A DNA stretch of 64,000 bases from Bacteroidaceae bacterium (GCA_017962495.1 JAGCVH010000096.1:1-64000), one strand, 5' to 3'. Positions 26,281 through 35,845 are shown, counted from the first letter of the stretch. Program-made: numbers and translations. Notes: generated from the letters alone by a model not told the origin.

Positions 26281-28044
26281 ATGAAGCGAATCAATTGCAT
26301 ATTCCTGCTCTGCCTGCTGAGCCTTCCTCTCATGGCTCAAGACACTACAGTTGATGACGAAGGCCCGACCATGGGGTGGAGCTCGTGGAACACCTATGGA
26401 CTGAATATTAATGAAGACCTCATCCGTAAACAGTCTGTTGCTATGGTTGGCAAAGGCCTGAAGAGTTGTGGATATCAGTACATCAACATTGATGATGGAT
26501 ACTTTGGAGGCCGTGACGAGGAAACGGGGCAATTGCTTATCCACCCTACCCGCTTCCCCAATGGTTTGAAGGGAGTTGTCGACTACATTCACTCCAAAGG
26601 CCTAAAGGCAGGCATATATTCCGATGCAGGACATAGCACCTGCGGATGCTATCATGGTGGCGACAAGATTGCTGAAAATGTGGGGTTGTACGAGCATGAC
26701 CAGCAGGATGCCGACTTCTTCTTCAAGGAACTGGGATTCGACTTCATCAAGGTTGACTTCTGCGGTGGCGACCCCATCCACAACGAAGCCCGCCTGAAGC
26801 TGGACGAGCGGGAGCGTTATACCTCTATTGCTCAAGCCATCAAGAACACGGGACGCACCGACGTGCGCATGAATGCTTGCCGTTGGGCCTATCCCGGTAC
26901 GTGGATTTCCGATGTCGCTTTCTCGTGGCGCACCACGGGTGACATCTATGACGGATGGAACAGCATCAAGGGCATCCTGCATGAGAACCTCTACCTCTCT
27001 GCTTACTGCCACGATGGACATTATAATGACATGGACATGCTGGAGGTTGGCCGTTCAATGAGCAACATTGAGGACCAGACACACTTCGGCATGTGGTGCA
27101 TCATGTCATCGCCTTTACTCATCGGATGCGATATGACCAACATCAAGACAGCCACTCTTAGTCTGCTCAAGAACAAGGAACTCATCGCACTCAACCAAGA
27201 TCCCCTTCACCTTCAGGCCTATGTTTGCCAGCGCGAGGGCGAATGCTATGTACTAGTCAAGGACGTTGAGGTGCTGAATGGCAACAAGCGTACCTTTGCT
27301 GTATATAACCCATCCGATGAGGAAAAGACCATAGAAGTGGACTTCTCGAAGATGGACCTTGCAGGCACAATCCAATTGCGTGACCTGTTCAAGAAGAGGG
27401 ATGCAGGAACGGCAGAGGGAACACTCTCCGTAACTGTACCTGCCCACGGAACAGCCATCTATAGTGCAGTTGCCGATACTCGCGTAGAACGCGCCCTCTA
27501 CGAAGCCGAAACCGCCTTCAACGGCACTTACCAGGAGATTACGAACAACCAAACCATGCCCAGCGGCACATATGACGAGGTTGACTACGCTTCGGGTGGT
27601 TGCAAGGTAGGTTGGCTTGGCAATAGCAACGACAACTATCTCGAGTGGCGTAATGTCTACAGCCATACGGGCGGACGCTATCGTATGACACTGGGATTCA
27701 TAAGTGGAGAGAGTCGTTCGACCGTACTTTACGTTAACGGACAACGCATACAGAACCTTACCAATCTGAATTCCGGCAATTGGGGCAAAGTAGGTACTCG
27801 CTCAGTAGAGATTCGACTCAATGCAGGACAGAATACCATTCGCATCGCCAATGCCACAAACTGGATGCCCGATATGGACTATATGAAACTCGAGCTCCTT
27901 GAGGCAGACGGAATTGAGGAGCTTCGCTCCAGTTCAGAGTCCAAAGTTCAGAGTTCAATGTTGTATGATTTAAGTGGGCGTCCTGTTATCGCTACAAAGA
28001 AGGGCCTTAAAATCAAGAAGGGACGTATCTTTATAACAAAGTAA
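26281..28044 (+). CDS. GH27 alpha-galactosidase with CBM and sorting tail
   Basis: This is a 587-residue secreted enzyme (signal to about 20, LLSLPLMAQ). The GH27 barrel starts MGWSSWNTYG, with nucleophile D159 (FIKVDFCGG), acid/base D221 (WRTTGDIYDGW) and the YNDMDMLEVG motif. A CBM6/35-like domain (about 410-545) follows. The last 27 residues (YDLSGRPV ... KKGLKIKKGR) match the C-terminal sorting tail of type IX secreted proteins. An upstream in-frame stretch from 26008 overlaps GH31 and is not part of the protein. I use the ATG at 26281; a second ATG at 26269 is possible. Removes alpha-linked galactose. Confidence 0.88.
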   Translation: MKRINCIFLLCLLSLPLMAQDTTVDDEGPTMGWSSWNTYGLNINEDLIRKQSVAMVGKGLKSCGYQYINIDDGYFGGRDEETGQLLIHPTRFPNGLKGVVDYIHSKGLKAGIYSDAGHSTCGCYHGGDKIAENVGLYEHDQQDADFFFKELGFDFIKVDFCGGDPIHNEARLKLDERERYTSIAQAIKNTGRTDVRMNACRWAYPGTWISDVAFSWRTTGDIYDGWNSIKGILHENLYLSAYCHDGHYNDMDMLEVGRSMSNIEDQTHFGMWCIMSSPLLIGCDMTNIKTATLSLLKNKELIALNQDPLHLQAYVCQREGECYVLVKDVEVLNGNKRTFAVYNPSDEEKTIEVDFSKMDLAGTIQLRDLFKKRDAGTAEGTLSVTVPAHGTAIYSAVADTRVERALYEAETAFNGTYQEITNNQTMPSGTYDEVDYASGGCKVGWLGNSNDNYLEWRNVYSHTGGRYRMTLGFISGESRSTVLYVNGQRIQNLTNLNSGNWGKVGTRSVEIRLNAGQNTIRIANATNWMPDMDYMKLELLEADGIEELRSSSESKVQSSMLYDLSGRPVIATKKGLKIKKGRIFITK

Positions 28045-28046
28045 GT

Positions 28047-30872
28047 ATGAAAAGGACGCTGTTTGCCCTGTTTTTGGCATTTGCAAGTGCATTAGTTGTT
28101 GCTCAGCAGGTTGACCTGAATCCCGTGCCTCAAGGCTTGAGGTGGGGCGAGAAGGCATTTGACCGCGCCACTGCCACTTATCGGCTGGTTGGGGCAGAGA
28201 TTGCCGACCCCTATGCCATCAAGTTACTGAAGGGCGAACAGAACGATATCACGCCAAACAACCGACCCAATCTCACATATTCCGATGATGGACGCATCGT
28301 GCTGGCTGTGGGTGAAGTCGGCGACGAAGCAGTAAGCCAATACACATCGTTCATTCCCACACAAGCGCAGGGTTACTATCTCAAGGTGACCCCAGACTCC
28401 ATCATCCTTGCCGGACGCGACGAGGCTGGCACTTACTATGCTGCACAAACCTTGATGCAGGTGCTTCAGTCCGAGGAGGTGATGTGTGTAGCCATCAAGG
28501 ATTATCCCAGCACTTTGCAACGCGGTGTGATTGAAGGCTTCTATGGCAATCCATGGAGCACCGAGGACCGCAAGCGCCAGTTCGACTTCTATGCCGCAAA
28601 CAAGATGAACGTCTATGTTTATGGCCCCAAGGACGATCCCTACCACCGCACTAAGTGGCGCACCAACTATCCTGCCAAGGAGGGAGCAGTCATCGCAGAA
28701 CTGGCTACATATGCGCGTGAGCGCCACATCGACTTTATATGGGCCATCCACACAGGAGGAAGTATCTCGAACAGCGAGTCAGACTTCAAGGCAGTAGTGT
28801 CGAAACTGGAGAATGTCTATTCCCTGGGCGTGCGCAATTTCTCTATCTTCTTTGATGACTTCGGCAGTGCCGATGCCACGTTGCAGAGTGCGGAGTTGAA
28901 CTACGTTTGGGACAATTTCATCGAGAAGTACGACGACCTGCAACACCTATCCATGTGTCCCACCCAATACAATGCCGCCTATGCAGGATGGAACGCCAGC
29001 AGCAGTTACCTCAATGGCTTGCGGGATAAATTGAACAAGGACATCGAAATCATGTGGACGGGCGATGGTGTGGTCGATATGATTAACGAAGCGGACATCA
29101 CTTTCTTCAGGAATGCCACGGGTCACTATCCCTTCATCTGGCTCAACTATCCCGTCAGTGACTATTGCATTGGTCACATGCTCATGGGCAAGTTCTATGG
29201 CAATGACAAGGGCAACAATGCGTTTGGCAGTAAGATGACTGCCTTTGCCAGCAATCCCATGGAGTATGCCGAGGCCTCGAAGGTAGCCCTCTTTGGCGTG
29301 GCCGACTATAGCTGGAACATGAAGAGTTACAATCCCGAACAGAACTGGGAACGTGGCATCGCAGCCATCATGCCCACTCAGGCCGAAGCCTTCCACGTGT
29401 TCTGCGAACATAATGTTGACCTAGGTTCTACCGCCCACGGTCTCCGTCGCACAGGCGAGAGTCCGAACTTCGATGCTTCGGCATCGTCAGCAGAACTTAG
29501 GGTTCAGTTCGAGAAGATGATACAAAGTGCCGATGCCCTGCTTGGCGACGACTACAACCCCAACCTCATCAAGGAGATAACACCTTGGTTGCAGAAGATG
29601 AAGATGATGGGGCAGCGCGGAGTGCTACTGCTGGAGATGGAGGAATGTATCGCCAACGGCAACACCGAGCTCTTCCTCGACGACTACAAGCAAGTGAAAT
29701 CCCTCATCGAACAAGAGGATGCCCTCATCAGTCGCAACTTCGAAGGTTCTGTCAAGAGTGCTCGTCCTGTGGTTGCCGACCAGAAGGTTGCTCCTTACCT
29801 AAAGCAGAAACTGGGCGCGCTGATAGTTGATTACAAGGCTAAATACAAGGAAGGATGGGAAAACTTCGACGTAGTGGTGCTAGAGAATGGCAACTACTAC
29901 ATCAAGGTCGATGGGAAATACCTCTACAACAAGAACGCCTCCAGCACACGCACGGGCGACTACCCCACCCTTACCGCCACCATCGATGATGCACAACCTC
30001 AGAAATGCGAGTGGACCATCACCCTCGATGCTATCACAAACCGCTACAAGATAGTGAGCACGCAGGACGGACGATACGTCAACGAGGTTGGTGCCTTCTG
30101 GGCAAGCCAGAGCATCAACCCCTACGATCCTGCATGGCACACCTACAACATCTATCGCCTCAATGGCAAGTACGCCATCCAAAATGCCGACAAGGCCAAG
30201 ACCAACTATTGGAGTACGAACGGTTCGCGAATCGTTCAGTCTGATCTTAAGACCTATTCCTACGAGAACGCCATCTTTGAAATCATCCCCGTAGGAGGCC
30301 CGCAACCCGACTTCCCCATAGTGGACGGCAGCACGGCGTACTACATCATGAATAGCGACAGTCTCCTGCTCACCACCACATCCTCCCCCGCTGCAGAGAG
30401 CAAACCCTCCTTCCAAGCCCACAAGACGATAGACAACTACCAGCAATGGAAGATTACGCCTGATGCCGAGTCTGGGCGATGGAAGATAGCCATGGCGAAG
30501 AATTCTTCGAAGTTCCTCGACGAGTTCGGCAGCATCAACAAGAACGCCTACTACAGCAGTTGGAACTCCTATGCTCTATACGAGAACGGCGGCAAATGGG
30601 CCATACAGAATGGAGGAGATGCTGGCACAGCCTTCTGGACCATCAACGACAACAACACCATCACGGGCAAGAGCAGTAACCCCATCGAAAAGAGTTACCA
30701 GTTCATCATCATCCCCGTGGGTACGCTCACAGGAATTGAAGATATTGAAAAGAAGAATGCTCAGTCTTCCATGTCCCATGTCCAGTCTTATTATGACCTA
30801 GTTGGGCGTCGCGTAAACGCCTCAAATAAGGGGATAAAGATTAAGAAAGGCCGGAAAGTGCTGACCAAGTGA
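28047..30872 (+). CDS. GH84 beta-N-acetylglucosaminidase with duplicated C-terminal domain and sorting tail
   Basis: This is a 941-residue secreted enzyme (signal to about 20). An N-terminal beta domain is followed by the GH84 barrel (about 155-440: GVIEGFYGNPW, YGPKDDPYHR) with the catalytic Asp pair D270-D271 in FFDDFGS, as in substrate-assisted O-GlcNAcases. A helical bundle comes next. Two related segments of about 150 residues (near 613 and 764; both contain Y.W..YAIQN-like ends) form a duplicated beta-trefoil-like region. The end (YDLVGRRVN ... KGIKIKKGRK) is a type IX sorting tail. It starts 2 bp after GH27. It would cut terminal GlcNAc from host or microbial glycans. Confidence 0.9.
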   Translation: MKRTLFALFLAFASALVVAQQVDLNPVPQGLRWGEKAFDRATATYRLVGAEIADPYAIKLLKGEQNDITPNNRPNLTYSDDGRIVLAVGEVGDEAVSQYTSFIPTQAQGYYLKVTPDSIILAGRDEAGTYYAAQTLMQVLQSEEVMCVAIKDYPSTLQRGVIEGFYGNPWSTEDRKRQFDFYAANKMNVYVYGPKDDPYHRTKWRTNYPAKEGAVIAELATYARERHIDFIWAIHTGGSISNSESDFKAVVSKLENVYSLGVRNFSIFFDDFGSADATLQSAELNYVWDNFIEKYDDLQHLSMCPTQYNAAYAGWNASSSYLNGLRDKLNKDIEIMWTGDGVVDMINEADITFFRNATGHYPFIWLNYPVSDYCIGHMLMGKFYGNDKGNNAFGSKMTAFASNPMEYAEASKVALFGVADYSWNMKSYNPEQNWERGIAAIMPTQAEAFHVFCEHNVDLGSTAHGLRRTGESPNFDASASSAELRVQFEKMIQSADALLGDDYNPNLIKEITPWLQKMKMMGQRGVLLLEMEECIANGNTELFLDDYKQVKSLIEQEDALISRNFEGSVKSARPVVADQKVAPYLKQKLGALIVDYKAKYKEGWENFDVVVLENGNYYIKVDGKYLYNKNASSTRTGDYPTLTATIDDAQPQKCEWTITLDAITNRYKIVSTQDGRYVNEVGAFWASQSINPYDPAWHTYNIYRLNGKYAIQNADKAKTNYWSTNGSRIVQSDLKTYSYENAIFEIIPVGGPQPDFPIVDGSTAYYIMNSDSLLLTTTSSPAAESKPSFQAHKTIDNYQQWKITPDAESGRWKIAMAKNSSKFLDEFGSINKNAYYSSWNSYALYENGGKWAIQNGGDAGTAFWTINDNNTITGKSSNPIEKSYQFIIIPVGTLTGIEDIEKKNAQSSMSHVQSYYDLVGRRVNASNKGIKIKKGRKVLTK

Positions 30873-30965
30873 GTAAAATATCGAACGTTTTCGGTAAGCC
30901 AAATGACCAGAGCAAAGTTTACTTTAGCTATGGCATGGCGAGAAAAGGTCGAATGAAAATCAACT

Positions 30966-31053
30966 CCTTAGGTGATGATTAGCCATCCCTTAGGCGATTC
31001 ATATTCCACTCTCCTAAAGCGAAAAAACGCCGCTCATAAGGCGCAGGAGATGC
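30966..31053. repeat. 22-bp-period array (locus C, first block)
   Basis: Four 22-bp units start at 30966, 30988, 31010 and 31032, with cores CCTTAGGTGAT, CCTTAGGCGAT, TCCTAAAGCGA and CATAAGGCGCA. The 30873-31566 gap holds no gene. It contains this block and two more. Confidence 0.75.
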
Positions 31054-31162
31054 TCCGCCTGCTTGGCGTGAAATAATCAGGCGAAAACATTTGGATATTC
31101 AAGTGTTTTTTACTATCTTTGCACCATAGAACAAACCCGGAAAGGGAATAATATTGCAAAAT

Positions 31163-31246
31163 ATTGCACGGTGTGAGATTAATGTTTCACGTCGTGCAAT
31201 ATTCGTTTCACGCCGTGCGACAATCCTTTCACGCCGGAGTTCAGTC
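31163..31246. repeat. 21-bp-period array (locus C, second block)
   Basis: Four 21-bp units start at 31163, 31184, 31205 and 31226, with cores GTTTCACGTCGTGC, GTTTCACGCCGTGC and CTTTCACGCCGGAG; the first unit looks like the inverse of the others. Period is one base shorter than in the neighbouring blocks. Confidence 0.75.
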
Positions 31247-31254
31247 TTTCCTCC

Positions 31255-31408
31255 TTAGGCGTTCGGCTCCATCCTCCTGCGAGCCAGGACTTATCCACCT
31301 AAGGGCCGAGACTTATCCTCCTAGGTGTTTCCACCGGAAGACCTATATCTTATCGTCAGAAGGCCTAAGCCTTATCGACGTAAGACCTAAGTCTTATGTC
31401 AGATGCAC
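31255..31408. repeat. 22-bp-period array (locus C, third block)
   Basis: Seven units of exactly 22 bp start at 31255 and run to 31408. Cores drift from TTAGGCGTTCGG through CTAAGGGCCGAG and CTAGGTGTTTCC to CTAAGTCTTATG. The first unit matches the core of locus A, 31 kb away. Confidence 0.85.
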
Positions 31409-31566
31409 AATAAAATATGTGCCTTGGCTTATACGAGCAAGCACTAAAGGTTGAACTCAGCGGTTTTAGAGTCCTAATTCCGCAGATGGTGTAATAGTTA
31501 ACGCTTTCGATCTCTGCAGCCTGGCTCGTCCAAGAACTTTACTGCTTTATTGAAATTAAGTAATGC

Positions 31567-34179
31567 TCACAGTTTAAACGTGGCCCTTAACATGATTGTG
31601 CGACCGCAGAGTCCGTAGTCGTAAGTGTAGGTATTGATGCCGTCGAAGACGGTGTAGGCGTAGTGGCGCTGGTTCAGGAGATTGTCGAGTTCCAGACGGA
31701 GGACGCACTGCTTCCACATGTACTGAGCCGAGGCGTTGAAGAGGGACATGCGCTTGTATTGAGCCCCTTCCTGACCTCCCCCTATAGGGGAGGGAATCTG
31801 GCGGCGCACATGGTCGTAATCCACGGAAAGGTCGAGGGTGGCGATGGGGAATACATGGATGGCTCCGCTGTGGGTGAGCGAGGTCACTGTATTGCTTTCC
31901 TCGGAATGGCGGGAGCGTGACCAGCCGTAGCGGATGTCGTAGCGCAGTTCGAGCCACTGGATGGGCGTTACGGAGACATTGCCGTGGAGGTTGTAGTTGT
32001 TGGAACGAATCTTTATGACATCGCTATTCACCGCCTGCTCGCTGTTGCCTAAGCCATAAGAGGCATCGGCACCCAGTTTGGCATAGAGCGAAGGGAAGTT
32101 CTTCGTGGCGGCAACGGAGAAGTTGCTTGAGCGGCTGCGTGTGTCGCGTTGCAAAGCCGAGCTGCTGATGTCTATGCCGCTGATGGTCTGCGAATAGAGC
32201 GTGTTGCGCTTTCCCTCGCTATGGCTGGCAGCAAGGCTCAGCGTGAAGTACTGCATGGGCAGCTGCCACTTCCACTCGCCCGACGTGTGCCACGTGTTCG
32301 ACTCGCCGATGATGCCCGACGAGGTGCGCACCGTGCGGTAATCGACTTGCATCGGCTCGGTCAGCAATGTCATCATGTCGCCAATCTGCATCGTGTAGCC
32401 CGTGGAGAACTGCAATTTGCTGTTGGCCGAGAAGGTGTAGTTGATGCCCATCGAGGGATTGAGTACAGGCTTGGTGTAGTTAAGCTTATTATAATACAGT
32501 CCCTTCAATGCGGCCCCCAGTCCGGCACTGAGGTAGAAGCGGCGGTTGCGCGAATGAATTTCGAAGCCGGGGTTCATCGTTGGATTGAATGCACAACCGC
32601 GAATCTTGTTTCTTTCTCCTGTCACCTCACGATAAGTCTCTAAGTCATCATATGTAACATTCAGGGCGACAGGCAGTCTGACCTTAAAAGCCTTGCCAAT
32701 GGGAATCGTGAATGACGTATGGACATTCATCTTGAGTGTTGAAGATTGGGCTGTCTGTGCATACCCGTTTCCGTCTTGGTTGAAAATCAATCTCAACGTC
32801 GGCGTTCGTTGGAATGAAATGGGTACACTGACATATCGTACAGTTCCCTTTGGTGTCCTATCCGACCAATAAAAACTGTTGTCTATCTCAAACGACGAAG
32901 AACTTCGGCGTTGCCCTGTCTCTTTCCCGTTTGCCACCACATCCCCCTCATTCTTTTCAAACATACCTTTCAAAAAGAATTCATCGCTCAGATACACGCG
33001 GTCGGCGTTCTTCAGGTAGTTCACTGACAGCTTCGGCAGGTGAATTTTTGTTATTGGCGATGTCTGTTCGCTCACGGTCACATAGTCGCCCGTGCCGGCC
33101 ATGTATGTGCTGCTCTGACTAATGTCGTGCGTAGCCCGATGATAGCTGTAGTCAGCATTCACTTTCACCGTCGTGACCGAATCCAATTTGTTGATGGCAT
33201 TGATTGTCACCATGCCATTACGCTGATAGAGATATTCGCCCTGCGGAGGTGCACCGCCATCAAAGCCACCGAACAGACCGGTGGCTGGAGTGCTGATGAC
33301 ATTGCCTCCAAAATGGTCATACATGTCTGCCCGAGCAAAGTTTTTGTAGTTGCCGCCCTTCACCGAGCAGATGGTCTGGAACTTGTCGGTAAACATCATG
33401 CCCGTCACGCCGAGCAAGCCCTGCCAGCGGTCATGACCCTCCCCTTTGGGCGAGGTCGGGAGGGGACTTACCCCCGCCTCTTCTTGTCCGAATGGCTTGA
33501 ATTTCGCCTTCTTCGCCAGTTTGATGTTCATTGACACCTCGTTGCTCGGTACGTCCTTCTCCACCCGTCGGCTGTGGTGGTTGCGCACAATCTCCACCTG
33601 CGTCACATAGTTTGCCGGGATGTTCCGCGTTGCCAGGTTATACTTGCCGCCCAGCAGGTCCAAGCCCTCGATGTTGAACTGCGAGATGGGCGTGCCCATG
33701 TAACTGATGGCACCGCTCTTCGCCACATCCACACCCGGCAACCGCTTCAGTCCGTCCTCCAGCGTCACGTCGCCCTTGCCGAGGAACGACGCGAGGTTAT
33801 GGCTCAGCGTGTCGCCCCGCTGCCACAGCGGGGTGGCCTTCACCGTCACCTCCTTCAGCGAGATATTCTTCGGAGTGAGCAGCATGTCCAGTTTAGTAAT
33901 CTTCTCCTTCAGCGTCAGCCTTTCCGACTCCTTCTCATAGCTGATGTGATTGAACTGCAACGTCACCTCTCCCGTCGGCGCACTCTTCAATTCCAGCGCA
34001 TACTCTCCCTTCGCATTCGAGCTGGTGAACGCCAGCGTCTTCGTGCCGCTCACCAGTTTCACAATCACATCACTCACGGGCTTGTTCAGCAGGTCTATCA
34101 CCCGTCCCGTCACTCGCACTTGAGCCGACGCATGGACGGCCAGCCCTATATATAATATAATGTATAGGAGTCGTTGCAT
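31567..34179 (-). CDS. Outer-membrane TonB-dependent-receptor-like beta-barrel with CarboxypepD_reg domain
   Basis: This 870-residue protein has a signal peptide (to about 19), a carboxypeptidase-regulatory-like sandwich (about 22-105, VTGRVIDLLNKPVSDVIVKL), a plug-like domain (about 120-215, GLKRLPGVDVAKSGAISYMG) and a long beta-barrel ending in an aromatic residue pattern (TIMLRATFKL). It is not a SusC homologue and has no SusD partner. Two C/G-rich palindromic elements lie in frame in it, giving SPLPTSPKGEG (about 237) and IPSPIGGGQEGA (about 794). It is the last gene of the blaI operon, 7 bp after the third GLPGLI gene. Ligand unknown. Confidence 0.82.
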   Translation of the reverse strand: MQRLLYIILYIGLAVHASAQVRVTGRVIDLLNKPVSDVIVKLVSGTKTLAFTSSNAKGEYALELKSAPTGEVTLQFNHISYEKESERLTLKEKITKLDMLLTPKNISLKEVTVKATPLWQRGDTLSHNLASFLGKGDVTLEDGLKRLPGVDVAKSGAISYMGTPISQFNIEGLDLLGGKYNLATRNIPANYVTQVEIVRNHHSRRVEKDVPSNEVSMNIKLAKKAKFKPFGQEEAGVSPLPTSPKGEGHDRWQGLLGVTGMMFTDKFQTICSVKGGNYKNFARADMYDHFGGNVISTPATGLFGGFDGGAPPQGEYLYQRNGMVTINAINKLDSVTTVKVNADYSYHRATHDISQSSTYMAGTGDYVTVSEQTSPITKIHLPKLSVNYLKNADRVYLSDEFFLKGMFEKNEGDVVANGKETGQRRSSSSFEIDNSFYWSDRTPKGTVRYVSVPISFQRTPTLRLIFNQDGNGYAQTAQSSTLKMNVHTSFTIPIGKAFKVRLPVALNVTYDDLETYREVTGERNKIRGCAFNPTMNPGFEIHSRNRRFYLSAGLGAALKGLYYNKLNYTKPVLNPSMGINYTFSANSKLQFSTGYTMQIGDMMTLLTEPMQVDYRTVRTSSGIIGESNTWHTSGEWKWQLPMQYFTLSLAASHSEGKRNTLYSQTISGIDISSSALQRDTRSRSSNFSVAATKNFPSLYAKLGADASYGLGNSEQAVNSDVIKIRSNNYNLHGNVSVTPIQWLELRYDIRYGWSRSRHSEESNTVTSLTHSGAIHVFPIATLDLSVDYDHVRRQIPSPIGGGQEGAQYKRMSLFNASAQYMWKQCVLRLELDNLLNQRHYAYTVFDGINTYTYDYGLCGRTIMLRATFKL
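31764..31795. repeat. C/G-rich palindromic element inside the receptor gene
   Basis: The element contains CTCCCCCTATAGGGGAGGGA. Read in frame on the minus strand it gives SPIGGGQEG. Length is a multiple of three as inserted, so the frame is kept. Confidence 0.6.
33435..33470. repeat. C/G-rich palindromic element inside the receptor gene
   Basis: The element contains CCCTCCCCTTTGGGCGAGG then GGGAGGGG. In frame on the minus strand it gives PLPTSPKGEG, placed between the plug and the first barrel strands. Confidence 0.65.
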
Positions 34180-34186
34180 AGTTGTC

Positions 34187-35002
34187 TTATTCTAATTCCA
34201 ACGGTTTATACACATGGCTCTTCTGCGGTGTCATCATGTGGGAATTCATACCGACATAGTACATGGTACCGTTTAGGTTAACCTCAACTACGTGGTCGGC
34301 ACCCTTTGGGACATAGTAGGTGGGCTCCTTCGCATAGCGTGGATTGCCTAACGTCTTCTTCTTGAATGCCATCAGTTTCTTTCGGCTTAGTTTCTGGTAC
34401 TCAGGATTGCCGATCGTGTTGATGTCGCGCACCTCGTTCTTCGTTTCGTAAAGTGTAAAGCAGTGGATGCCCTCGCTGTCCTCGGCTTTGATAATCAAGC
34501 CCGGCAGTCCGCGCAGTTTCCACGGGCCAGCCGATGACGGGATTTCCTCACAGTACCACGCCGTCCATTGCTTGCCATAGAGCGAGCCTGTGGCCCGGCG
34601 GCATAACAATCCGCTGATGGTCAGCGTGTCCTCCGTCAGTGTCCAGTCAATCTTTGCCATCGGCTCGTGCGACTCGTAGCGATGGGGATAGATGGGTTCG
34701 ACGGCAATGACTTCCGACCTCTCCATATCGGTCAGCACATTTTGGTGGTGCATGATAAACGCATTCTCCATCTCCTGGCTTGCTCGGCCGTCCCTGTTGT
34801 AGGAAAGTACGGTGGTGCAATAGGTGGCCCGCGTGCCCACCAGCAGAGCCAGCCGCAACGAGTCCGTGACATCCTGCCCCTCGTCGTCCTGGGTCTGGAT
34901 GGAGTAATTGTAGAAAGCTACAAACTGTGTTGAATCAATCTTCTCGGCCTGTGCTCCTATCGTCAGCACAAAGGCCATCATAGTCACTAAAATCTTTTTC
35001 AT
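34187..35002 (-). CDS. GLPGLI family secreted protein (copy 3)
   Basis: This 271-residue protein has a Sec signal (MKKILVTMMAFVLTIGAQA) and the family hallmark GPWKLRGLPGLIIKAED near residue 160. Conserved flanks are IDWTLTEDTLTISGLLCRRATG before it and GNPRYAKEPTYYVPKG after it, with a final HVYKPLELE. GLPGLI proteins are exported in Bacteroidetes, often in tandem copies; function unknown. It lies 4 bp after copy 2 and 7 bp before the receptor. The central cysteine pair (C131 and C149 region) is shared with the other copies. Confidence 0.92.
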   Translation of the reverse strand: MKKILVTMMAFVLTIGAQAEKIDSTQFVAFYNYSIQTQDDEGQDVTDSLRLALLVGTRATYCTTVLSYNRDGRASQEMENAFIMHHQNVLTDMERSEVIAVEPIYPHRYESHEPMAKIDWTLTEDTLTISGLLCRRATGSLYGKQWTAWYCEEIPSSAGPWKLRGLPGLIIKAEDSEGIHCFTLYETKNEVRDINTIGNPEYQKLSRKKLMAFKKKTLGNPRYAKEPTYYVPKGADHVVEVNLNGTMYYVGMNSHMMTPQKSHVYKPLELE

Positions 35003-35006
35003 TGTC

Positions 35007-35840
35007 TTATTCTAATTCTAACGGTTGATACACATGCGCCTTTGTCAGCAACGGGTGACCGCCATTGGCAAGCAGGAGTTGCTGGCCGTTGCGGTTGAGG
35101 ACGCTCATATCCGTGATGCTGCCCTGAAGGTCTGGTACATAGTACATGGGATTCTTGGGATATTCGCGGTTGCCATAAATCTCGTTCTTGTGCTTCAACA
35201 GTTTGGCGTATCTCATTCTGTGCACTTCGGGGTTTTGCTCAGGCGCAGTGATGGGTGATGCCTCCATCCGTAACCCCGCAAGGCTGAACGTGTGAGCCTC
35301 ATTCTCTGCCTTTACAATCAGCCCAGGCAGACCACGCAACCGCCACGGCCCTGCCGACGACGGAATCTCATCGGTGTACCATGCGTGCCACTCCACACCT
35401 CTGAATGTCGCCGTGGCCTGTTGGCAGAGATAGCCACTTACGGTCAGCGTATCATTAGTGAGCGTCCATGCGATGTCGGGTGTCTCTTCGTAGCCCTCAT
35501 ACTCATGCGGGAAAATGAATTCGCACACGGTGGTCTTGCCGCTGGGCCGACCTATCCACACCGTTGGCATGTGCATCAGAGCTTCCTGATAGTCAGCCAT
35601 CACATTTGCCTTCTCCGACTCGTCCCCGGACCGATAGGCAGAGCGTGGCATCGACTTGGTAACCGTCCGTCCCACTTGCACCACGACCTGCATCTTGTCC
35701 GTGACATTCTGCCCTTCGTCATCTTGTGTTCTGCACTCGTAATCATACACAGCCACAAACTGCGTCGAATCAATCACTTCTTGTGCCGACGCCGATGCTG
35801 CCAGCACTGCATATAATGTAATATATAGGAGTCGTTTCAT
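35007..35840 (-). CDS. GLPGLI family secreted protein (copy 2)
   Basis: This 277-residue protein has a signal peptide (MKRLLYITLYAVLAASASAQ) and the hallmark GPWRLRGLPGLIVKAEN near 168. IAWTLTNDTLTVSGYLCQQAT precedes it. The ending HVYQPLELE is shared with copy 3. It starts 5 bp after copy 1. It is closer to copy 3 in the hallmark region (SSAGPW.LRGLPGLI) than to copy 1, as expected for a later local duplication. Exported, function unknown. Confidence 0.92.
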   Translation of the reverse strand: MKRLLYITLYAVLAASASAQEVIDSTQFVAVYDYECRTQDDEGQNVTDKMQVVVQVGRTVTKSMPRSAYRSGDESEKANVMADYQEALMHMPTVWIGRPSGKTTVCEFIFPHEYEGYEETPDIAWTLTNDTLTVSGYLCQQATATFRGVEWHAWYTDEIPSSAGPWRLRGLPGLIVKAENEAHTFSLAGLRMEASPITAPEQNPEVHRMRYAKLLKHKNEIYGNREYPKNPMYYVPDLQGSITDMSVLNRNGQQLLLANGGHPLLTKAHVYQPLELE

Positions 35841-35845
35841 ATCGC

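Noticed and set aside
31449..31475. GTTTTAGAG start of a type II CRISPR repeat/tracr
   Set aside because: Nine bases by chance with no repeat, tracr hairpin or cas9.
31478..31545. tRNA-like stretch (GGTGTAATAGTTAAC resembles a D-arm)
   Set aside because: No pairing acceptor stem or T-arm can be drawn; a decayed tRNA fragment is possible but not supported.
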